Shown one piece after another: positions 45,798 to 56,451 of a DNA stretch of 64,000 nucleotides. The first letter of the stretch is position 1. Every line of letters begins with the position of its first letter. A program made the translations under genes and the position numbers. The stretch lies in contig CACBHP010000004.1 in NCBI GenBank assembly GCA_902539115.1, forward strand, positions 18,935-82,934. Direction: 5' to 3'. This stretch comes from an uncultured Prochlorococcus sp. GTDB lineage: Bacteria > Cyanobacteriota > Cyanobacteriia > PCC-6307 > Cyanobiaceae. The notes beneath the pieces were generated by a model. The model had not been told where the DNA came from, ran no database searches, and saw nothing but the letters and a program-made list of their open reading frames with translations.

Positions 45798-46646
45798 TTA
45801 GGTATAGAGATTTTTTTTAAATGGAGAGACTTTATCTAGTTCATTTTTTAATTCATTCTCAAGACTGGGAGAACAAGCTAAAATTCTTCCTGAACTTAAA
45901 TTAAATTCGCCTGATGGATAATCAGAAATAATACCATCAGCCTCTTTAACAATAATAGCACCGGCCGCTAGGTCCCATACCTCCAATCCTCTTTCCCAAT
46001 ATCCATCTACCTTACCTGCCGCAACAAATGCTAGATCAACTGCTGCTGCACCTCCTCTTCTAACACCTCTAGTTTTATGTGTTAAATAACAAAATTCAGC
46101 ATAATTATTATCCTCTGTCTCAAATCTGTCATAAGAGAAACCAGTTACAAGTAAACTATCAGAAAGATTAGAGGGATTCGATACTTTAAGTTTACTATCA
46201 TTGCAGAATGAGCCTAAACCTATACAGGCTGAATATAGTTCATTTAAATAAGGTACAGATATGGCACCTATAATTGGCTTGTTTTTATATACAAGACCAA
46301 TAGAAGTTCCAAAAAAAGGATATCCATGAGAATAATTTGTTGTGCCATCTAATGGGTCTATACACCATGTTAAATTCGAGGATTTGTTTAATTTACCCGA
46401 TTCCTCTGCATTGATAGATATGTTTGGGGTCTCTTCTAGTAAATATTCTTTTATTTTATTTTCAACTTCCAAATCTACATTGGTTACAAGATCCCCTTTC
46501 CTACCCTTAGATGATATTTTTTGAATTTTATTGTAGTTAATTTTTAGAATTTCATTACCAATTTGAGCGGAGTTCTTCGCTATTTCATACAAACTGGATA
46601 AGTTTACTTGATTAGTAATTTCCTGTATTTCACTTAATTTGAACAT
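45798..46646 (-). CDS. Inositol monophosphatase family protein
   Basis: A 282-residue Mg2+-dependent sugar phosphatase. The metal-binding motifs are complete: NAEESG (about 80), WCIDPLDGTTNYSHGYP and WDLAAGAIIVKEADG. In cyanobacteria such enzymes serve as inositol-, histidinol- or fructose-1,6-bisphosphate-type phosphatases. Position directly upstream of hisZ makes a histidinol-phosphatase role worth considering, but that is inference. Ferredoxin lies 5 bases upstream on the same strand. Confidence 0.88.
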   Translation of the reverse strand: MFKLSEIQEITNQVNLSSLYEIAKNSAQIGNEILKINYNKIQKISSKGRKGDLVTNVDLEVENKIKEYLLEETPNISINAEESGKLNKSSNLTWCIDPLDGTTNYSHGYPFFGTSIGLVYKNKPIIGAISVPYLNELYSACIGLGSFCNDSKLKVSNPSNLSDSLLVTGFSYDRFETEDNNYAEFCYLTHKTRGVRRGGAAAVDLAFVAAGKVDGYWERGLEVWDLAAGAIIVKEADGIISDYPSGEFNLSSGRILACSPSLENELKNELDKVSPFKKNLYT

Positions 46647-46651
46647 AATAA

Positions 46652-47026
46652 TTAATCTTCCTCAAACTCCCAAGGTGGCGCAACTCTTGTATTTCCTCTC
46701 CCAAAATATTGTCCAAATTGTAAATCGTAAACTTCATCTTCATACGTAGTTTCTACCTCAAGATCTGAAGTTGCTTTAGCAACACAAAGCAGTGCATAAC
46801 CTTTATCTTTTAATGCTTTAGATACACCCATTGCTTCAGGTTGTTGCAAAGTACCAGATATTATTTTAACTGCACAACTTGTACAGCAACCATTTCTACA
46901 TGAAAATGCAAGTTTGAAACCTTTCTTTTCAAATTCCTTAAGTATGTACTCATCACTATTAACCTGCTCTTGGTAGATCTTTCCGGTTTCCTTATTTTTA
47001 ATCGTGACTGTGAAAGTCTTTTTCAA
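46652..47026 (-). CDS. 2Fe-2S ferredoxin
   Basis: A 124-residue plant-type ferredoxin. The cluster ligands C43, C48, C51 and C81 fall in the standard C-x4-C-x2-C-x29-C spacing (SCRNGCCTSC and LLCVAKA). It has about 25 extra residues compared with photosynthetic PetF, mainly an acidic C-terminal tail. This places it in the group of divergent ferredoxins (PetF3/FdC-like) with special redox partners rather than the main photosynthetic carrier. The tRNA-Ser gene is divergent from it. Confidence 0.9.
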   Translation of the reverse strand: MKKTFTVTIKNKETGKIYQEQVNSDEYILKEFEKKGFKLAFSCRNGCCTSCAVKIISGTLQQPEAMGVSKALKDKGYALLCVAKATSDLEVETTYEDEVYDLQFGQYFGRGNTRVAPPWEFEED

Positions 47027-47075
47027 TTAACTTTCCTCATAAATGGGATGATCAAAGGTTAAAATGGTTATCCTG

Positions 47076-47162
47076 GGAGAGGTGGCCGAGTGGTTGAAGG
47101 CGCAGCACTGGAAATGCTGTATAGGGGAAACTTTATCGAGGGTTCGAATCCCTCTCTCTCCG
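47076..47162 (+). tRNA. tRNA-Ser (anticodon GGA)
   Basis: An 87-base class II tRNA. Acceptor arm GGAGAGG pairs with TCTCTCC (47155-47161; one G-T pair), discriminator G at 47162. The anticodon stem CAGCA/TGCTG encloses loop CTGGAAA with anticodon GGA, reading UCC and UCU. A long variable arm (about 47119-47137) and the T arm GAGGG/CCCTC with TTCGAAT are clear. The 3' CCA is not encoded. The ORF that crosses it is spurious. Confidence 0.96.
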
Positions 47163-47375
47163 TTTTATATTAGTTTATTTTGGCTAACTACATCAACAAC
47201 TTTGTCTGTAAAGAATGTTTCAAAAATGATGGTAATATTTTTTACAAGTTATAAATAACCTTATTTATTTAAATTAAGTTGAAAATATTTGATTTTTACT
47301 ATTATATGTAAATATCTAAGAAAAAAATTATTTTAATTATCAGTAAATTTTGCTTTAGTTTAGCGATCTAAAACC

Positions 47376-49373
47376 ATGGGGCAAATAGTTGGAATTGATT
47401 TAGGTACTACTAACTCTGTTGTCGGAGTTATAGAAGCTGGTCGTCCAATTGTTATTGCAAATTCTGAGGGTTCTAGAACTACACCTTCCATAGTTGGATT
47501 TACAAAAGACAAGGAAATAGTAATAGGAGACCAAGCGAGAAGACAACTTGTTCTAAATCCTAAGAATACCTTCTTTAACCTAAAAAGATTTATTGGTAGT
47601 GACTGGGATGAATTAGATGAGAATAGTATTTCTGTTCCTTATAACGTAAAGGCTAATACCAATGGAAGTGTTAGGGTTCTTAGTCCAAATACAGAAAGAG
47701 AGTATGCACCAGAAGAATTAGTGAGTTCTTTGATTAGAAAATTAATTAATGATGCCGAAACATATCTTGGAGATACTGTTGATTCTGCCGTTATCACTGT
47801 CCCTGCTTACTTTAATGAATCTCAAAGGCAAGCTACAAAAGATTCAGCAATATTAGCTGGTATTAAAGTAGATAGAATTCTAAATGAACCTACTGCTGCA
47901 GCTCTAGCTTATGGATTTGAAAAAAGTTCTTCTAATAATGTTTTGGTTTTTGATTTAGGAGGAGGAACATTTGATGTTTCATTATTGAAAATTTCTAATG
48001 GTGTATTTGATGTTAAAGCCACTTGTGGTGATACACAGCTTGGAGGAAACAATTTTGATTCAAAAATAGTTGATTGGCTTGCAGAAAAATTTCTTGCTAA
48101 GCATGATATTGATCTAAGGAGGGATAGACAAGCTTTACAGAGATTAACTGAGGCTGCTGAAAAAGCTAAATGTGAATTGTCAGGATTGCAGAAAACAAAA
48201 ATATCTCTACCATTTATCACAACAAGTAAAGAGGGCCCGTTACATATTGAAGAAACCATAGATAGAAAAATATTTGAATCATTATCACAAGATTTACTAG
48301 ATAGATTATTAGAGCCTGTGCAAATAGCTTTAGATGACTCTGGATGGAACGCAGAAGATATTGATGAGGTAATTCTTGTAGGTGGCAGTACAAGAATCCC
48401 TATGGTTCAACAATTAGTAAAGACTCTTGTTCCAAATGATCCTTGTCAATCTGTTAATCCAGATGAAGTCGTAGCAGTTGGTGCTGCAATACAGTCTGGA
48501 ATTATTAGTGGTGATTTACAAGATTTACTCTTAAATGACGTTACTCCCTTATCTTTAGGTTTAGAAACTATTGGAGGTCTTATGAAGGTACTCATTCCTC
48601 GTAATACCCCAATACCAGTAAGACAATCTGATGTTTTTAGTACGTCCGAAGCCAATCAATCATCAGTTGTTGTTCAAGTACGGCAGGGAGAAAGGCCTTT
48701 AGCCTCTGAAAATAAATCACTAGGTAAATTTAGGCTATCAGGAATACCTCCTGCTCCAAGAGGAATACCTCAAGTCCAGGTAGCATTTGATATTGATGCT
48801 AATGGTCTTTTAGAAGTAAGTGCAACTGATAGAACAACTGGAAGAAAGCAAACAGTTACAATTTCTGGAGGTTCTAATTTAAACGAACAAGAAATAAATT
48901 CAATAATTGAAGAAGCTAAAGCAAAAGCTAATGATGATAGGCAGAGAAGATCTGTAATTGATAGAAAAAATAGTGCATTAACTCTTATTGCGCAAGCTGA
49001 GAGAAGACTTAGGGATGCTTCATTAGAATTTGGTCCTTATGGGGCCGAAAGGCAACAACGAGCTGTTGAATTAGCCATTCAAGATGTTGAAGAGTATATA
49101 GATGACGATGATCCTCAAGAATTAGAAATTTCAGTAAGTTCTCTACAAGAAGCATTATTTGGCTTAAACAGAAAATTTGCAGCTGAAAAGAAAACGGATA
49201 ATAATCCCTTACAGGGTATTAAAAATACATTTGGATCATTAAAAGATGAACTCTTTTCAGATGATTATTGGGATGATGATCCTTGGGATAATCAAATGAA
49301 TAGAAATTATAGAAATTCGAGGTATGGTAATTCTAGGGACGATGATCCATGGGACAATGACTACTTCCTCTAA
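47376..49373 (+). CDS. dnaK3: DnaK3-type Hsp70 chaperone
   Basis: An Hsp70 of 665 residues with the ATPase domain ([13 protein letters not shown] at the start, [22 protein letters not shown]) and a substrate-binding domain. Instead of the usual lid and EEVD-like end it has an acidic Asp/Trp-rich tail, with DDDPWDN occurring twice (about 633-639 and 655-661). Cyanobacterial DnaK3 has such divergent tails and is thylakoid-associated and often essential. A DnaJ gene overlaps its 3' end, the standard dnaK3-dnaJ arrangement. The 213-base upstream gap shows only weak promoter-like AT elements. The first symbol choice is inference from tail and context. Confidence 0.9.
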   Translation: MGQIVGIDLGTTNSVVGVIEAGRPIVIANSEGSRTTPSIVGFTKDKEIVIGDQARRQLVLNPKNTFFNLKRFIGSDWDELDENSISVPYNVKANTNGSVRVLSPNTEREYAPEELVSSLIRKLINDAETYLGDTVDSAVITVPAYFNESQRQATKDSAILAGIKVDRILNEPTAAALAYGFEKSSSNNVLVFDLGGGTFDVSLLKISNGVFDVKATCGDTQLGGNNFDSKIVDWLAEKFLAKHDIDLRRDRQALQRLTEAAEKAKCELSGLQKTKISLPFITTSKEGPLHIEETIDRKIFESLSQDLLDRLLEPVQIALDDSGWNAEDIDEVILVGGSTRIPMVQQLVKTLVPNDPCQSVNPDEVVAVGAAIQSGIISGDLQDLLLNDVTPLSLGLETIGGLMKVLIPRNTPIPVRQSDVFSTSEANQSSVVVQVRQGERPLASENKSLGKFRLSGIPPAPRGIPQVQVAFDIDANGLLEVSATDRTTGRKQTVTISGGSNLNEQEINSIIEEAKAKANDDRQRRSVIDRKNSALTLIAQAERRLRDASLEFGPYGAERQQRAVELAIQDVEEYIDDDDPQELEISVSSLQEALFGLNRKFAAEKKTDNNPLQGIKNTFGSLKDELFSDDYWDDDPWDNQMNRNYRNSRYGNSRDDDPWDNDYFL

Positions 49374-50283
49374 AAAAGACTATTTGTCGATTTTGGGTTT
49401 ATCCCGTAATTTCGATGATCAAGAACTTAAAAAGGCCTTTCGAAGAGAAGCAAGAAAATGGCATCCAGATTTAAATAAAAACGATCTTAATGCAGAGGAA
49501 AGATTTAAATTAATTAACGAAGCATACGAATATCTACGTGATTCCAATTTAAGGAATAATAGATCTGATGAAAAAATCCAAGGTGATAATGAAAATAATA
49601 ATTTCAAAACAGGTTTTCCAGATTTTCAAGATTATCTTGATTCATTATTTGGATATGAATACTCACCAAAGAATTACGAGGAATATGATGATGAACCACT
49701 TGAGGATGAATCGATAAATAAAAATAATGACGAATTTAATAATTATGATTATCCTGCAACCTCTCCAGAAGAGCCGCCTCCAGTTAAACTTCACCAAGAT
49801 ATTGAGACTATTATTGAATTAACTCCTGATGAGGCCTTAAATGGAGCTTCAATTCTAATAGAGCTTGAAGATGAAACCGTAGTAGAAGTTGATACTCCTC
49901 CTTTTGCTGGTGATGGATGGCGATTAAGACTTGAAAATATTGCAAGAGGAGGTAAAGATCATTATCTACAGTTAAAAGTTCAAACGGAAAGTGGTCTTAG
50001 AATTGATGGTTTAAGAGTTCTTTATAAATTAGAGTTATTTCCTCATGATGCTCTTCTTGGTTGTGCAGTAGAGGTACCTACTCTTGATGGAAATGTCACA
50101 CTTCAAGTGCCACCAAAATCATCTACGGGAAGAATGTTACGTTTGAAAGGTAGGGGTTTATCATTCGAGGATAATGTAGGTGATCAATATATTGAAATCT
50201 TAGTTGTGATACCTGCTGATATTAACGATGAAGAAATTGCTTTATATACAAGATTACAAGAATTATCACTTTCTGATTCTTAA
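49357..50283 (+). CDS. dnaJ: DnaJ-family co-chaperone (no zinc finger)
   Basis: A 308-residue Hsp40. The J domain is at about 8-70 with HPD at 36-38 (RKWHPDLN), followed by an acidic Asn/Asp/Glu-rich linker (about 95-145) and C-terminal peptide-binding domains of the DnaJ type. The Cys-rich zinc domain is absent, so it is a type II/CbpA-like member. The ATG at 49357 overlaps the last 17 bases of dnaK3; an in-frame upstream start at 49324 would add only dnaK3-derived sequence. It presumably partners DnaK3. Confidence 0.92.
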   Translation: MTTSSKKDYLSILGLSRNFDDQELKKAFRREARKWHPDLNKNDLNAEERFKLINEAYEYLRDSNLRNNRSDEKIQGDNENNNFKTGFPDFQDYLDSLFGYEYSPKNYEEYDDEPLEDESINKNNDEFNNYDYPATSPEEPPPVKLHQDIETIIELTPDEALNGASILIELEDETVVEVDTPPFAGDGWRLRLENIARGGKDHYLQLKVQTESGLRIDGLRVLYKLELFPHDALLGCAVEVPTLDGNVTLQVPPKSSTGRMLRLKGRGLSFEDNVGDQYIEILVVIPADINDEEIALYTRLQELSLSDS

Positions 50284-50316
50284 TCAAATATCATATAAAT
50301 AGAAAAATCAATACTT

Positions 50317-50700
50317 ATGAACATATTTGTTCTTTTATATAATTCAGGAACAGATAAGGAAGGAATTCATTCAATTGAACTTAAAGGAAGGACTATTGTT
50401 CTTATGTTTGAAGATAAGGATGATGCAACAAGATATTGTGGTCTACTAGAAGCTCAAGATTTTCCTTTGCCAACAGTTGAAATGATCAACATAGAGGAAA
50501 TCAAAGATTTTTGCATTAAATTAGATTATGAATGCAAATTAGTAGAAAAAAATTTTGTACCCAAAACCGTTGAAGATAGATTATTAATTACACCACCCCA
50601 GAAAAATCTAGAAGTTGATAATTGGGAGGAAGACACATCTAATAAAAAAGATAATATTGATATAAATACCATTAAGGAAAATCTTGAAAAGTTGCTTTAG
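50317..50700 (+). CDS. DUF3110 domain protein
   Basis: A 127-residue soluble protein. The first 75 residues (NIFVLLYNSGTDKEGIHSIE, then MFEDKDDATRYCGLLEAQDFP) match the cyanobacterial/plastid DUF3110 domain; the last 40 are acidic and probably flexible. Function is unknown. It is between dnaJ and a cyclophilin gene, all rightward, so it may belong to a protein-folding operon. Confidence 0.8.
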   Translation: MNIFVLLYNSGTDKEGIHSIELKGRTIVLMFEDKDDATRYCGLLEAQDFPLPTVEMINIEEIKDFCIKLDYECKLVEKNFVPKTVEDRLLITPPQKNLEVDNWEEDTSNKKDNIDINTIKENLEKLL

Positions 50701-50737
50701 CTATTAAAATAAAAATTAATTATTAAACAAATAAAAA

Positions 50738-51175
50738 ATGACAACAGCATTATTTGAAACTGAAGTTGGAAACATTAATATTGAATTTTTCTCTGATGTA
50801 GCACCTAATACAGTTAAAAACTTTACGAATTTGATAAGTGATGGTTTTTATGATGGTCTTGCATTTCACAGAGTTATTCCTGGTTTTATGGCTCAAGGTG
50901 GATGTCCAAATACTCGCGATGGAGCCTCTGGTATGCCTGGAACAGGAGGCCCTGGATATAATATTAAATGTGAAATTAATTCCAATAAACATTTAAAAGG
51001 TTCTCTTTCAATGGCTCATGCAGGAAAGGATACAGGTGGTAGTCAGTTTTTCATAGTTTATGAACCACAGCCTCATCTCGATGGAGTTCATACTGTTTTT
51101 GGCAAGACAGATGATATGGATGTTGTGCTAAAACTCACTAATGGGTCAAAAATTCTAAAAGCAAGTTTAAGATAG
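50738..51175 (+). CDS. Cyclophilin-type peptidyl-prolyl cis-trans isomerase
   Basis: A 145-residue single-domain cyclophilin. The signature [15 protein letters not shown] with catalytic Arg, [16 protein letters not shown] and [11 protein letters not shown] are all present. There is no signal peptide, so it acts in the cytoplasm, probably assisting folding. It converges on ribBA with 4 bases between the stops. Confidence 0.95.
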   Translation: MTTALFETEVGNINIEFFSDVAPNTVKNFTNLISDGFYDGLAFHRVIPGFMAQGGCPNTRDGASGMPGTGGPGYNIKCEINSNKHLKGSLSMAHAGKDTGGSQFFIVYEPQPHLDGVHTVFGKTDDMDVVLKLTNGSKILKASLR

Positions 51176-51179
51176 TATT

Positions 51180-52913
51180 TTAGCCTTCAAAAACAATACT
51201 GAAGGTCTCCTTATCTAGATTAAATTTTCTTGTTGAAGAATATAAGATTTCGTTATTAATAGTGAATTTAGTATTGATTAGTTTGATACTACTTTTTGGG
51301 TGAAATGCTTGTTCAATATTTCTAGAAACAATAATTCCAATGTTTGTACTATTTTCATATTTGGATAAAAACTGAATAAATAATTCTATATTCTTTATTT
51401 CCTCATCATTAATGTTCGAATTGGTTCTATTCTGATCATGTAGGATTCTCCATACTAATTTTGGTCGGTTCCAAAACGCCATTAATCTTGGACTACTTTC
51501 AAGTTTAATATTAATGTTTTGTTCACTACAGAATTTAATAACATTATTTTTTATTGGAACTAAATCAATAGATTTATATTTTCCGTCAAGAAAAATTGAT
51601 ATAAATGGATCAATATTACTGGAATTAGTATCATCATCAATCATGTGGCCTAACTTTGTTTTTTTAACACTCAAATATTCTGCATTATTATCGTTTGGAC
51701 AAATAACTAATGGAACTCTCTCAATAACTTCTATTCCATAACCACCTAATCCAGCAATCTTTCTTGGATTGTTGGTTAACAATTTTAATTTTTTTATACC
51801 TAAATCAGTTAAAATTTGTGCTCCAACTCCATAATTTCTGAGATCAGCTGGAAAACCTAATTTTTCATTAGCTTCTACAGTGTCTAATCCACCATCTTGT
51901 AAACTGTAAGCTTTTAATTTATTTATTAGACCAATACCTCTGCCTTCTTGTCTCAAGTAAACAACAACTCCTTCTTCCTCCTTTTCTATTCTTGATAAAG
52001 CAGCCTCTAACTGGGGTCTACAATCACAACGTAAAGATCCAAAAGCATCACCAGTTAAGCACTCTGAATGCATTCTTACTAGTACAGGCTCGCTTAATTT
52101 CGATGATTTTTGTTTAACTAATGCAACGTGCTCTGAACCATCTAGATCATTAACATATCCATATGCTTTGAAATTACCAAAAATACTTGGAAGAACAGCA
52201 TCAGATTTTCTAAATACAAATCTTTCAGTTTGAAACCGATAACTTATTAAATCAGCTATTGATATTAATTTCATTCCCCACTGCTTTGCATACTCTTTAA
52301 GTTGCGGAAGTCTTGACATAGAACCGTCAGGATTTTGTATTTCACAAATCACTCCAGCAGGATAAAGGCCTGACATTGCGGCAATATCTACTGCCGCCTC
52401 GGTATGACCTGCCCTTTTTAATACTCCACCTTTTTTAGCTCTTAATGGAAAAATGTGTCCTGGCCTCCTTAAATCATCAGGTTTTGTATTTGGGTTTATA
52501 GCAACTTGTATTGTCTTTGCCCTGTCTTCAGCTGAAATTCCGGTAGTAACATTATTTTCAGGTCCAGCATCAATTGATACTGTAAAAGCTGTTTGATTTT
52601 CATCTGTATTTCTATCTACCATTAGTGGTAAATCTAAAGAGTCAAGTTTTTCACCTTGCATTGCTAGGCATATAAGGCCCCGTCCCTCAGTAGCCATAAA
52701 ATTAATTTGCTGTGGAGTTGCAAACTGAGCAGCACATATTAAATCTCCTTCATTTTCTCTTCTTTCATCATCTACAACAATTATGCATTCACCATTTCTT
52801 ATAGCAGCCAATGCATCGCTGATAGGATCAAATTCAATTTTAAAAGAATCATTTATATCCAAAATTGTTCCATTATTTGATTTGGGACTTGTTTCTTTCA
52901 TTATTCCTATCAA
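51180..52913 (-). CDS. ribBA: RibBA: DHBP synthase / GTP cyclohydrolase II with C-terminal extension
   Basis: A bifunctional riboflavin enzyme. The N-terminal half (about 20-225) is 3,4-dihydroxy-2-butanone 4-phosphate synthase ([19 protein letters not shown]). The next part (about 235-425) is GTP cyclohydrolase II, with zinc ligands in [16 protein letters not shown], then [12 protein letters not shown] and [10 protein letters not shown] further 150 residues (about 426-577, bases 51180-51638) have no family I recognise. Ordinary RibBA is about 400-420 residues, so this is clearly extended. Divergent from argC across 76 bases; no FMN riboswitch is seen there. Confidence 0.94.
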   Translation of the reverse strand: MIGIMKETSPKSNNGTILDINDSFKIEFDPISDALAAIRNGECIIVVDDERRENEGDLICAAQFATPQQINFMATEGRGLICLAMQGEKLDSLDLPLMVDRNTDENQTAFTVSIDAGPENNVTTGISAEDRAKTIQVAINPNTKPDDLRRPGHIFPLRAKKGGVLKRAGHTEAAVDIAAMSGLYPAGVICEIQNPDGSMSRLPQLKEYAKQWGMKLISIADLISYRFQTERFVFRKSDAVLPSIFGNFKAYGYVNDLDGSEHVALVKQKSSKLSEPVLVRMHSECLTGDAFGSLRCDCRPQLEAALSRIEKEEEGVVVYLRQEGRGIGLINKLKAYSLQDGGLDTVEANEKLGFPADLRNYGVGAQILTDLGIKKLKLLTNNPRKIAGLGGYGIEVIERVPLVICPNDNNAEYLSVKKTKLGHMIDDDTNSSNIDPFISIFLDGKYKSIDLVPIKNNVIKFCSEQNINIKLESSPRLMAFWNRPKLVWRILHDQNRTNSNINDEEIKNIELFIQFLSKYENSTNIGIIVSRNIEQAFHPKSSIKLINTKFTINNEILYSSTRKFNLDKETFSIVFEG

Positions 52914-52989
52914 TATAGAAAAATAGTGTTTTAGTTACCTTAAATTCAACACTTTATAATCCTATCTCAAAGTCTGCCAATTCAAAGAA

Positions 52990-54045
52990 ATGAATGTTGC
53001 AATAGTAGGTGCTACTGGTTACGGCGGTATTCAAGCGGTAAATCTCTTAAAGAAAAATAAAAAATACAAAATTTCATTTTTAGGAGGTAATAAAACATCT
53101 GGATCAAAGTGGAATGATAATTTTCCTTTTATTTATCTAAATAATGATCCTTATATAGAAGAAATTTCCGTAGATAATATTTCAAAAAATGCAGATGTTG
53201 CTTTGCTTTGCTTACCAAATGGCATATCTTCAACATTGACAAGGAAATTATTAGATCGAGGAGTTAAAGTTATTGATTTATCTGCTGATTACAGATATAA
53301 GTCTTTAGAAGAATGGAAAAATGTATATTCCAAAGAAGCTGCTATTTATAAAAGGAATGATGATGATTTATGTAAAGAGGCAGTCTACGGTCTTCCTGAA
53401 ATAAATAAGGAAGCCATTTCAAAAGGAAGATTAATTGCCTGTCCAGGATGCTATCCAACATCTGCTCTTATTCCATTAGTTCCTTATCTTTCGCAAGGAA
53501 TTATTGAAAATGAAGGAATAGTGATTGATTCTAAAAGTGGAACCTCTGGAGGAGGTCGAGAAGCAAACCAAAAGCTACTCTTATCAGAATGTGGTGAAGG
53601 CTTATCAGCATATGGATTGATAAACCATAGACATACCTCAGAGATCGAGCAAGTAGCATCTATAATTTCTGGAAATAAAATTGAACTGCTTTTTACACCT
53701 CATTTGGTTCCAATTTCAAGGGGTATGCATTCGACTATATATGGGAGATTAAGAGATCCAGGATTAACTTCTGATGATTGCAGAATTCTTTTGGATAATT
53801 ATTACAGAAATTTCAAAAATATTAAAGTATTACCTGTAGATACATACCCTTCAACAAAATGGGTTAAAAATACTAATCAAATTTTCCTTTCTGTTAAAGT
53901 TGATATTCGAAATGGAAGAATTATAATTTTATCTGCCATCGATAATTTGTTAAAAGGTCAGACTGGGCAAGCAATTCAAAATTTAAATATTATGAGTGGA
54001 TTTTCAATGGATGAAGGTCTTGATTTAACTAATAATTTTCCATAA
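52990..54045 (+). CDS. argC: N-acetyl-gamma-glutamyl-phosphate reductase
   Basis: Reduces N-acetylglutamyl-5-phosphate with NADPH in arginine synthesis. The 351 residues show the nucleotide loop VGATGYGG (6-13), the catalytic C154 in CPGCYPTSA, and the SKSGTSGGGRE and HRHTSEIEQV motifs of ArgC. Its last 17 bases overlap the end of the convergent purN gene. Confidence 0.96.
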   Translation: MNVAIVGATGYGGIQAVNLLKKNKKYKISFLGGNKTSGSKWNDNFPFIYLNNDPYIEEISVDNISKNADVALLCLPNGISSTLTRKLLDRGVKVIDLSADYRYKSLEEWKNVYSKEAAIYKRNDDDLCKEAVYGLPEINKEAISKGRLIACPGCYPTSALIPLVPYLSQGIIENEGIVIDSKSGTSGGGREANQKLLLSECGEGLSAYGLINHRHTSEIEQVASIISGNKIELLFTPHLVPISRGMHSTIYGRLRDPGLTSDDCRILLDNYYRNFKNIKVLPVDTYPSTKWVKNTNQIFLSVKVDIRNGRIIILSAIDNLLKGQTGQAIQNLNIMSGFSMDEGLDLTNNFP

Positions 54046-54685
54046 AATTACTTCTTATCAAAAAACCAGCTTGAGAGATTGAGTGAGGTAAAATTTTATG
54101 CTCAAGCATTTGTATCCTTTTGGAAAGTGATTCAATATCATCATCATCTCTAATTGACAATGCAGCTTGCATTATCAATGATCCACTATCTACCTCCTCT
54201 TCTACAAAATGTACTGAACAACCAGTTATTTTTGAACCATTCAATATAGAATCCTTTATCGCAGAACCACCTTTAAATGCCGGAAGTAATGAAGGGTGAA
54301 TATTTATTATCTTATTCTTAAATTTATTAATAAAAAATGGAGTAACAATTTTCATCCAGCCTGCCATAACAACAAGTTCAACATTGTAATGAATTAAAGT
54401 ATTTACAATTTCTAATTCAAATGCCTCTTTTTGCAGAAAGTCTTTGCTTCTTATAATTTTGTGCGGTATTTTTCTACTTATAGCTCTTTTTATACAACCC
54501 GCTTCATCTTTGTTAGTTATAAGAACTTTTATATCTATATCTAATTCATCCTTCTCTGCGAGATTAATTAATTCCTGAAAGTTTGTTCCTTTCCCAGAAG
54601 CAAGCACACCTATTTTTAATTTTGGTGAAAATCTTCTAAATTCAGATATCTCAGGCGAAATTATGTAATTAAATGATCTATCCAA
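54029..54685 (-). CDS. purN: Phosphoribosylglycinamide formyltransferase
   Basis: Transfers a formyl group from 10-formyltetrahydrofolate to GAR in purine synthesis. The 218 residues include LASGKGTNFQELI, VVMAGWMKIVTPFF, the catalytic Asn-His-Asp set in NIHPSLLPAFKG and HFVEEEVDSGSLIMQ. An N-terminal extension of about 20 residues precedes the fold. Its 3' end overlaps argC by 17 bases. Confidence 0.95.
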   Translation of the reverse strand: MDRSFNYIISPEISEFRRFSPKLKIGVLASGKGTNFQELINLAEKDELDIDIKVLITNKDEAGCIKRAISRKIPHKIIRSKDFLQKEAFELEIVNTLIHYNVELVVMAGWMKIVTPFFINKFKNKIINIHPSLLPAFKGGSAIKDSILNGSKITGCSVHFVEEEVDSGSLIMQAALSIRDDDDIESLSKRIQMLEHKILPHSISQAGFLIRSNFMENY

Positions 54686-54867
54686 AGTTTTTTATTTTAT
54701 CCAATGATAAATTCATATGAAATAAAAAAAACCCTCAATTTAAATTGTTTATATTCAAAAACATATTTATTTGAAGATAAAAATTTAAACAAATTTAAAT
54801 GATTCAAATCTATCTACTATTCGTATAGATATAATTGAATAATTAACAAAAGAAACAAATATATAAA

Positions 54868-56451
54868 ATGAATGGAGATTTAAAATCTTGGGATAAATTT
54901 TGTAATTATCTTTGGTTTGATAAAAAATTAAATATTTGGTTAGACATAAGCAAAATTAATTTCACAAGTAAAGAGATAAAAAATTTAGAAGATAAATTTA
55001 TAGATGTTTTTTCATCAATAAAAGAATTAGAAAATGGTGCAATCTCAAATATTGATGAAAATAGACAAGTTGGACATTATTGGCTTAGAAATCCATCAAT
55101 TTCACCCTCTTCAAAAATAGGAGAGGAAATTAGCGCAGATATTAATGCAATCTCTGAATTTGGAAAACAAATTTTAAATGGAGATATTAAGAATAAGAAT
55201 AATCGGCACTATACTGATGTTCTATGGATAGGCATTGGTGGAAGTGGTTTAGGACCATTACTTATTACAGAGTCACTGCAGAAGTGCTCTAGAGGCTTAA
55301 ATTTTTCTTATATCGATAATGTTGATCCTTTTTTAATTAGCGAAAAGTTAGAAGAGTTATCTGAAAAATTATCAACAACATTATTTGTAGTAGTAAGCAA
55401 ATCAGGTGGTACGCCTGAACCTAGAATTGCTATGGAAATTATTAAAAGTCACATCGAAAACAATTCTCTTGAATGGAATTCTAATGCTATAGCTATAACA
55501 ATGAAAGATAGTAAGTTATTTAATAAAGCCACTTCTGAAAATTGGTTAAAAATATTTAATTTGCAAGATTGGGTTGGAGGAAGAACTAGTATTACTAGCT
55601 CTGTGGGATTACTTCCATTAGCTCTAATTAATGAAAATATATTTGAATTTATTAGAGGTGCATCATTAATGGATGAGGCCACACGTATAAGTGATTTAAA
55701 AAATAATCCAGCAGCACTATTATCATCCGCATGGTATTTAACTGGGGATGGTATTGGAAAGAGAGATATGGTCGTTTTACCTTATAGAGATCGGTTACAG
55801 GTATTTAGTAAATATCTCCAGCAATTAGTAATGGAATCATTAGGTAAGAAATTTAATAGGAATGGTGAATTAGTTAATCAAGGTATTTCCGTTTTTGGTA
55901 ATAAAGGATCTACAGATCAACATGCTTATGTTCAGCAATTGAGAGATGGTATTGATAATTTCTTTTGTATATTTATTGAATTATTAGATTCTCCATCTAC
56001 TAATATTTTTGATGAAAAAGAGAATCCTAAAGAATATCTTTCAGGTTTTTTGCAAGGAACCAGATCAGCACTCTCTAGTGAAAACAGACAAAGTATCACT
56101 ATTACGTTAGAAAAGTTAAATTGTTTTTCACTAGGTGCCTTAATAGCTTTATTTGAGAGGGCTGTTTCCTTCTATGCTGAATTGGTAAATATAAATGCAT
56201 ATGATCAACCTGGAGTTGAAGCTGGAAAGAAAGCAGCCGCAAATATTATTGAGTATCAACAAAAAGTAAGTAATTTATTAGAAGAAGGTGGAGAATATTC
56301 TATAAATGACATAACATCATTATTTGATAATTCAGTGAGTGAACCTATATTTTTCATAGTCCGTGAAATGTGTTTCGGTAATGATAATTATTTAGTTAAG
56401 GGCGATTGGTCAAATCCAAATTCATTAGTTGTTCAAAAAATAAATTCTTAA
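54868..56451 (+). CDS. pgi: Glucose-6-phosphate isomerase
   Basis: Interconverts glucose 6-phosphate and fructose 6-phosphate, linking glycogen, the pentose phosphate routes and the Calvin cycle. The 527 residues carry [22 protein letters not shown], the signature [19 protein letters not shown], the [14 protein letters not shown] segment and the C-terminal catalytic Lys region [11 protein letters not shown]. The 182-base gap upstream is AT-rich with one weak inverted repeat (ATCTAT/ATAGAT) and no clear operator. The end overlaps leuS by 4 bases. Confidence 0.96.
   Translation: MNGDLKSWDKFCNYLWFDKKLNIWLDISKINFTSKEIKNLEDKFIDVFSSIKELENGAISNIDENRQVGHYWLRNPSISPSSKIGEEISADINAISEFGKQILNGDIKNKNNRHYTDVLWIGIGGSGLGPLLITESLQKCSRGLNFSYIDNVDPFLISEKLEELSEKLSTTLFVVVSKSGGTPEPRIAMEIIKSHIENNSLEWNSNAIAITMKDSKLFNKATSENWLKIFNLQDWVGGRTSITSSVGLLPLALINENIFEFIRGASLMDEATRISDLKNNPAALLSSAWYLTGDGIGKRDMVVLPYRDRLQVFSKYLQQLVMESLGKKFNRNGELVNQGISVFGNKGSTDQHAYVQQLRDGIDNFFCIFIELLDSPSTNIFDEKENPKEYLSGFLQGTRSALSSENRQSITITLEKLNCFSLGALIALFERAVSFYAELVNINAYDQPGVEAGKKAAANIIEYQQKVSNLLEEGGEYSINDITSLFDNSVSEPIFFIVREMCFGNDNYLVKGDWSNPNSLVVQKINS

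Noticed and set aside
47064..47258. A 64-codon frame across the tRNA-Ser gene
   Set aside because: It reads through a complete tRNA with all arms intact and its remainder is AT-rich spacer; it is a chance frame.
52914..52989. Possible FMN riboswitch in front of ribBA
   Set aside because: The gap is 76 bases and lacks the conserved RFN element helices; it is too short for one.
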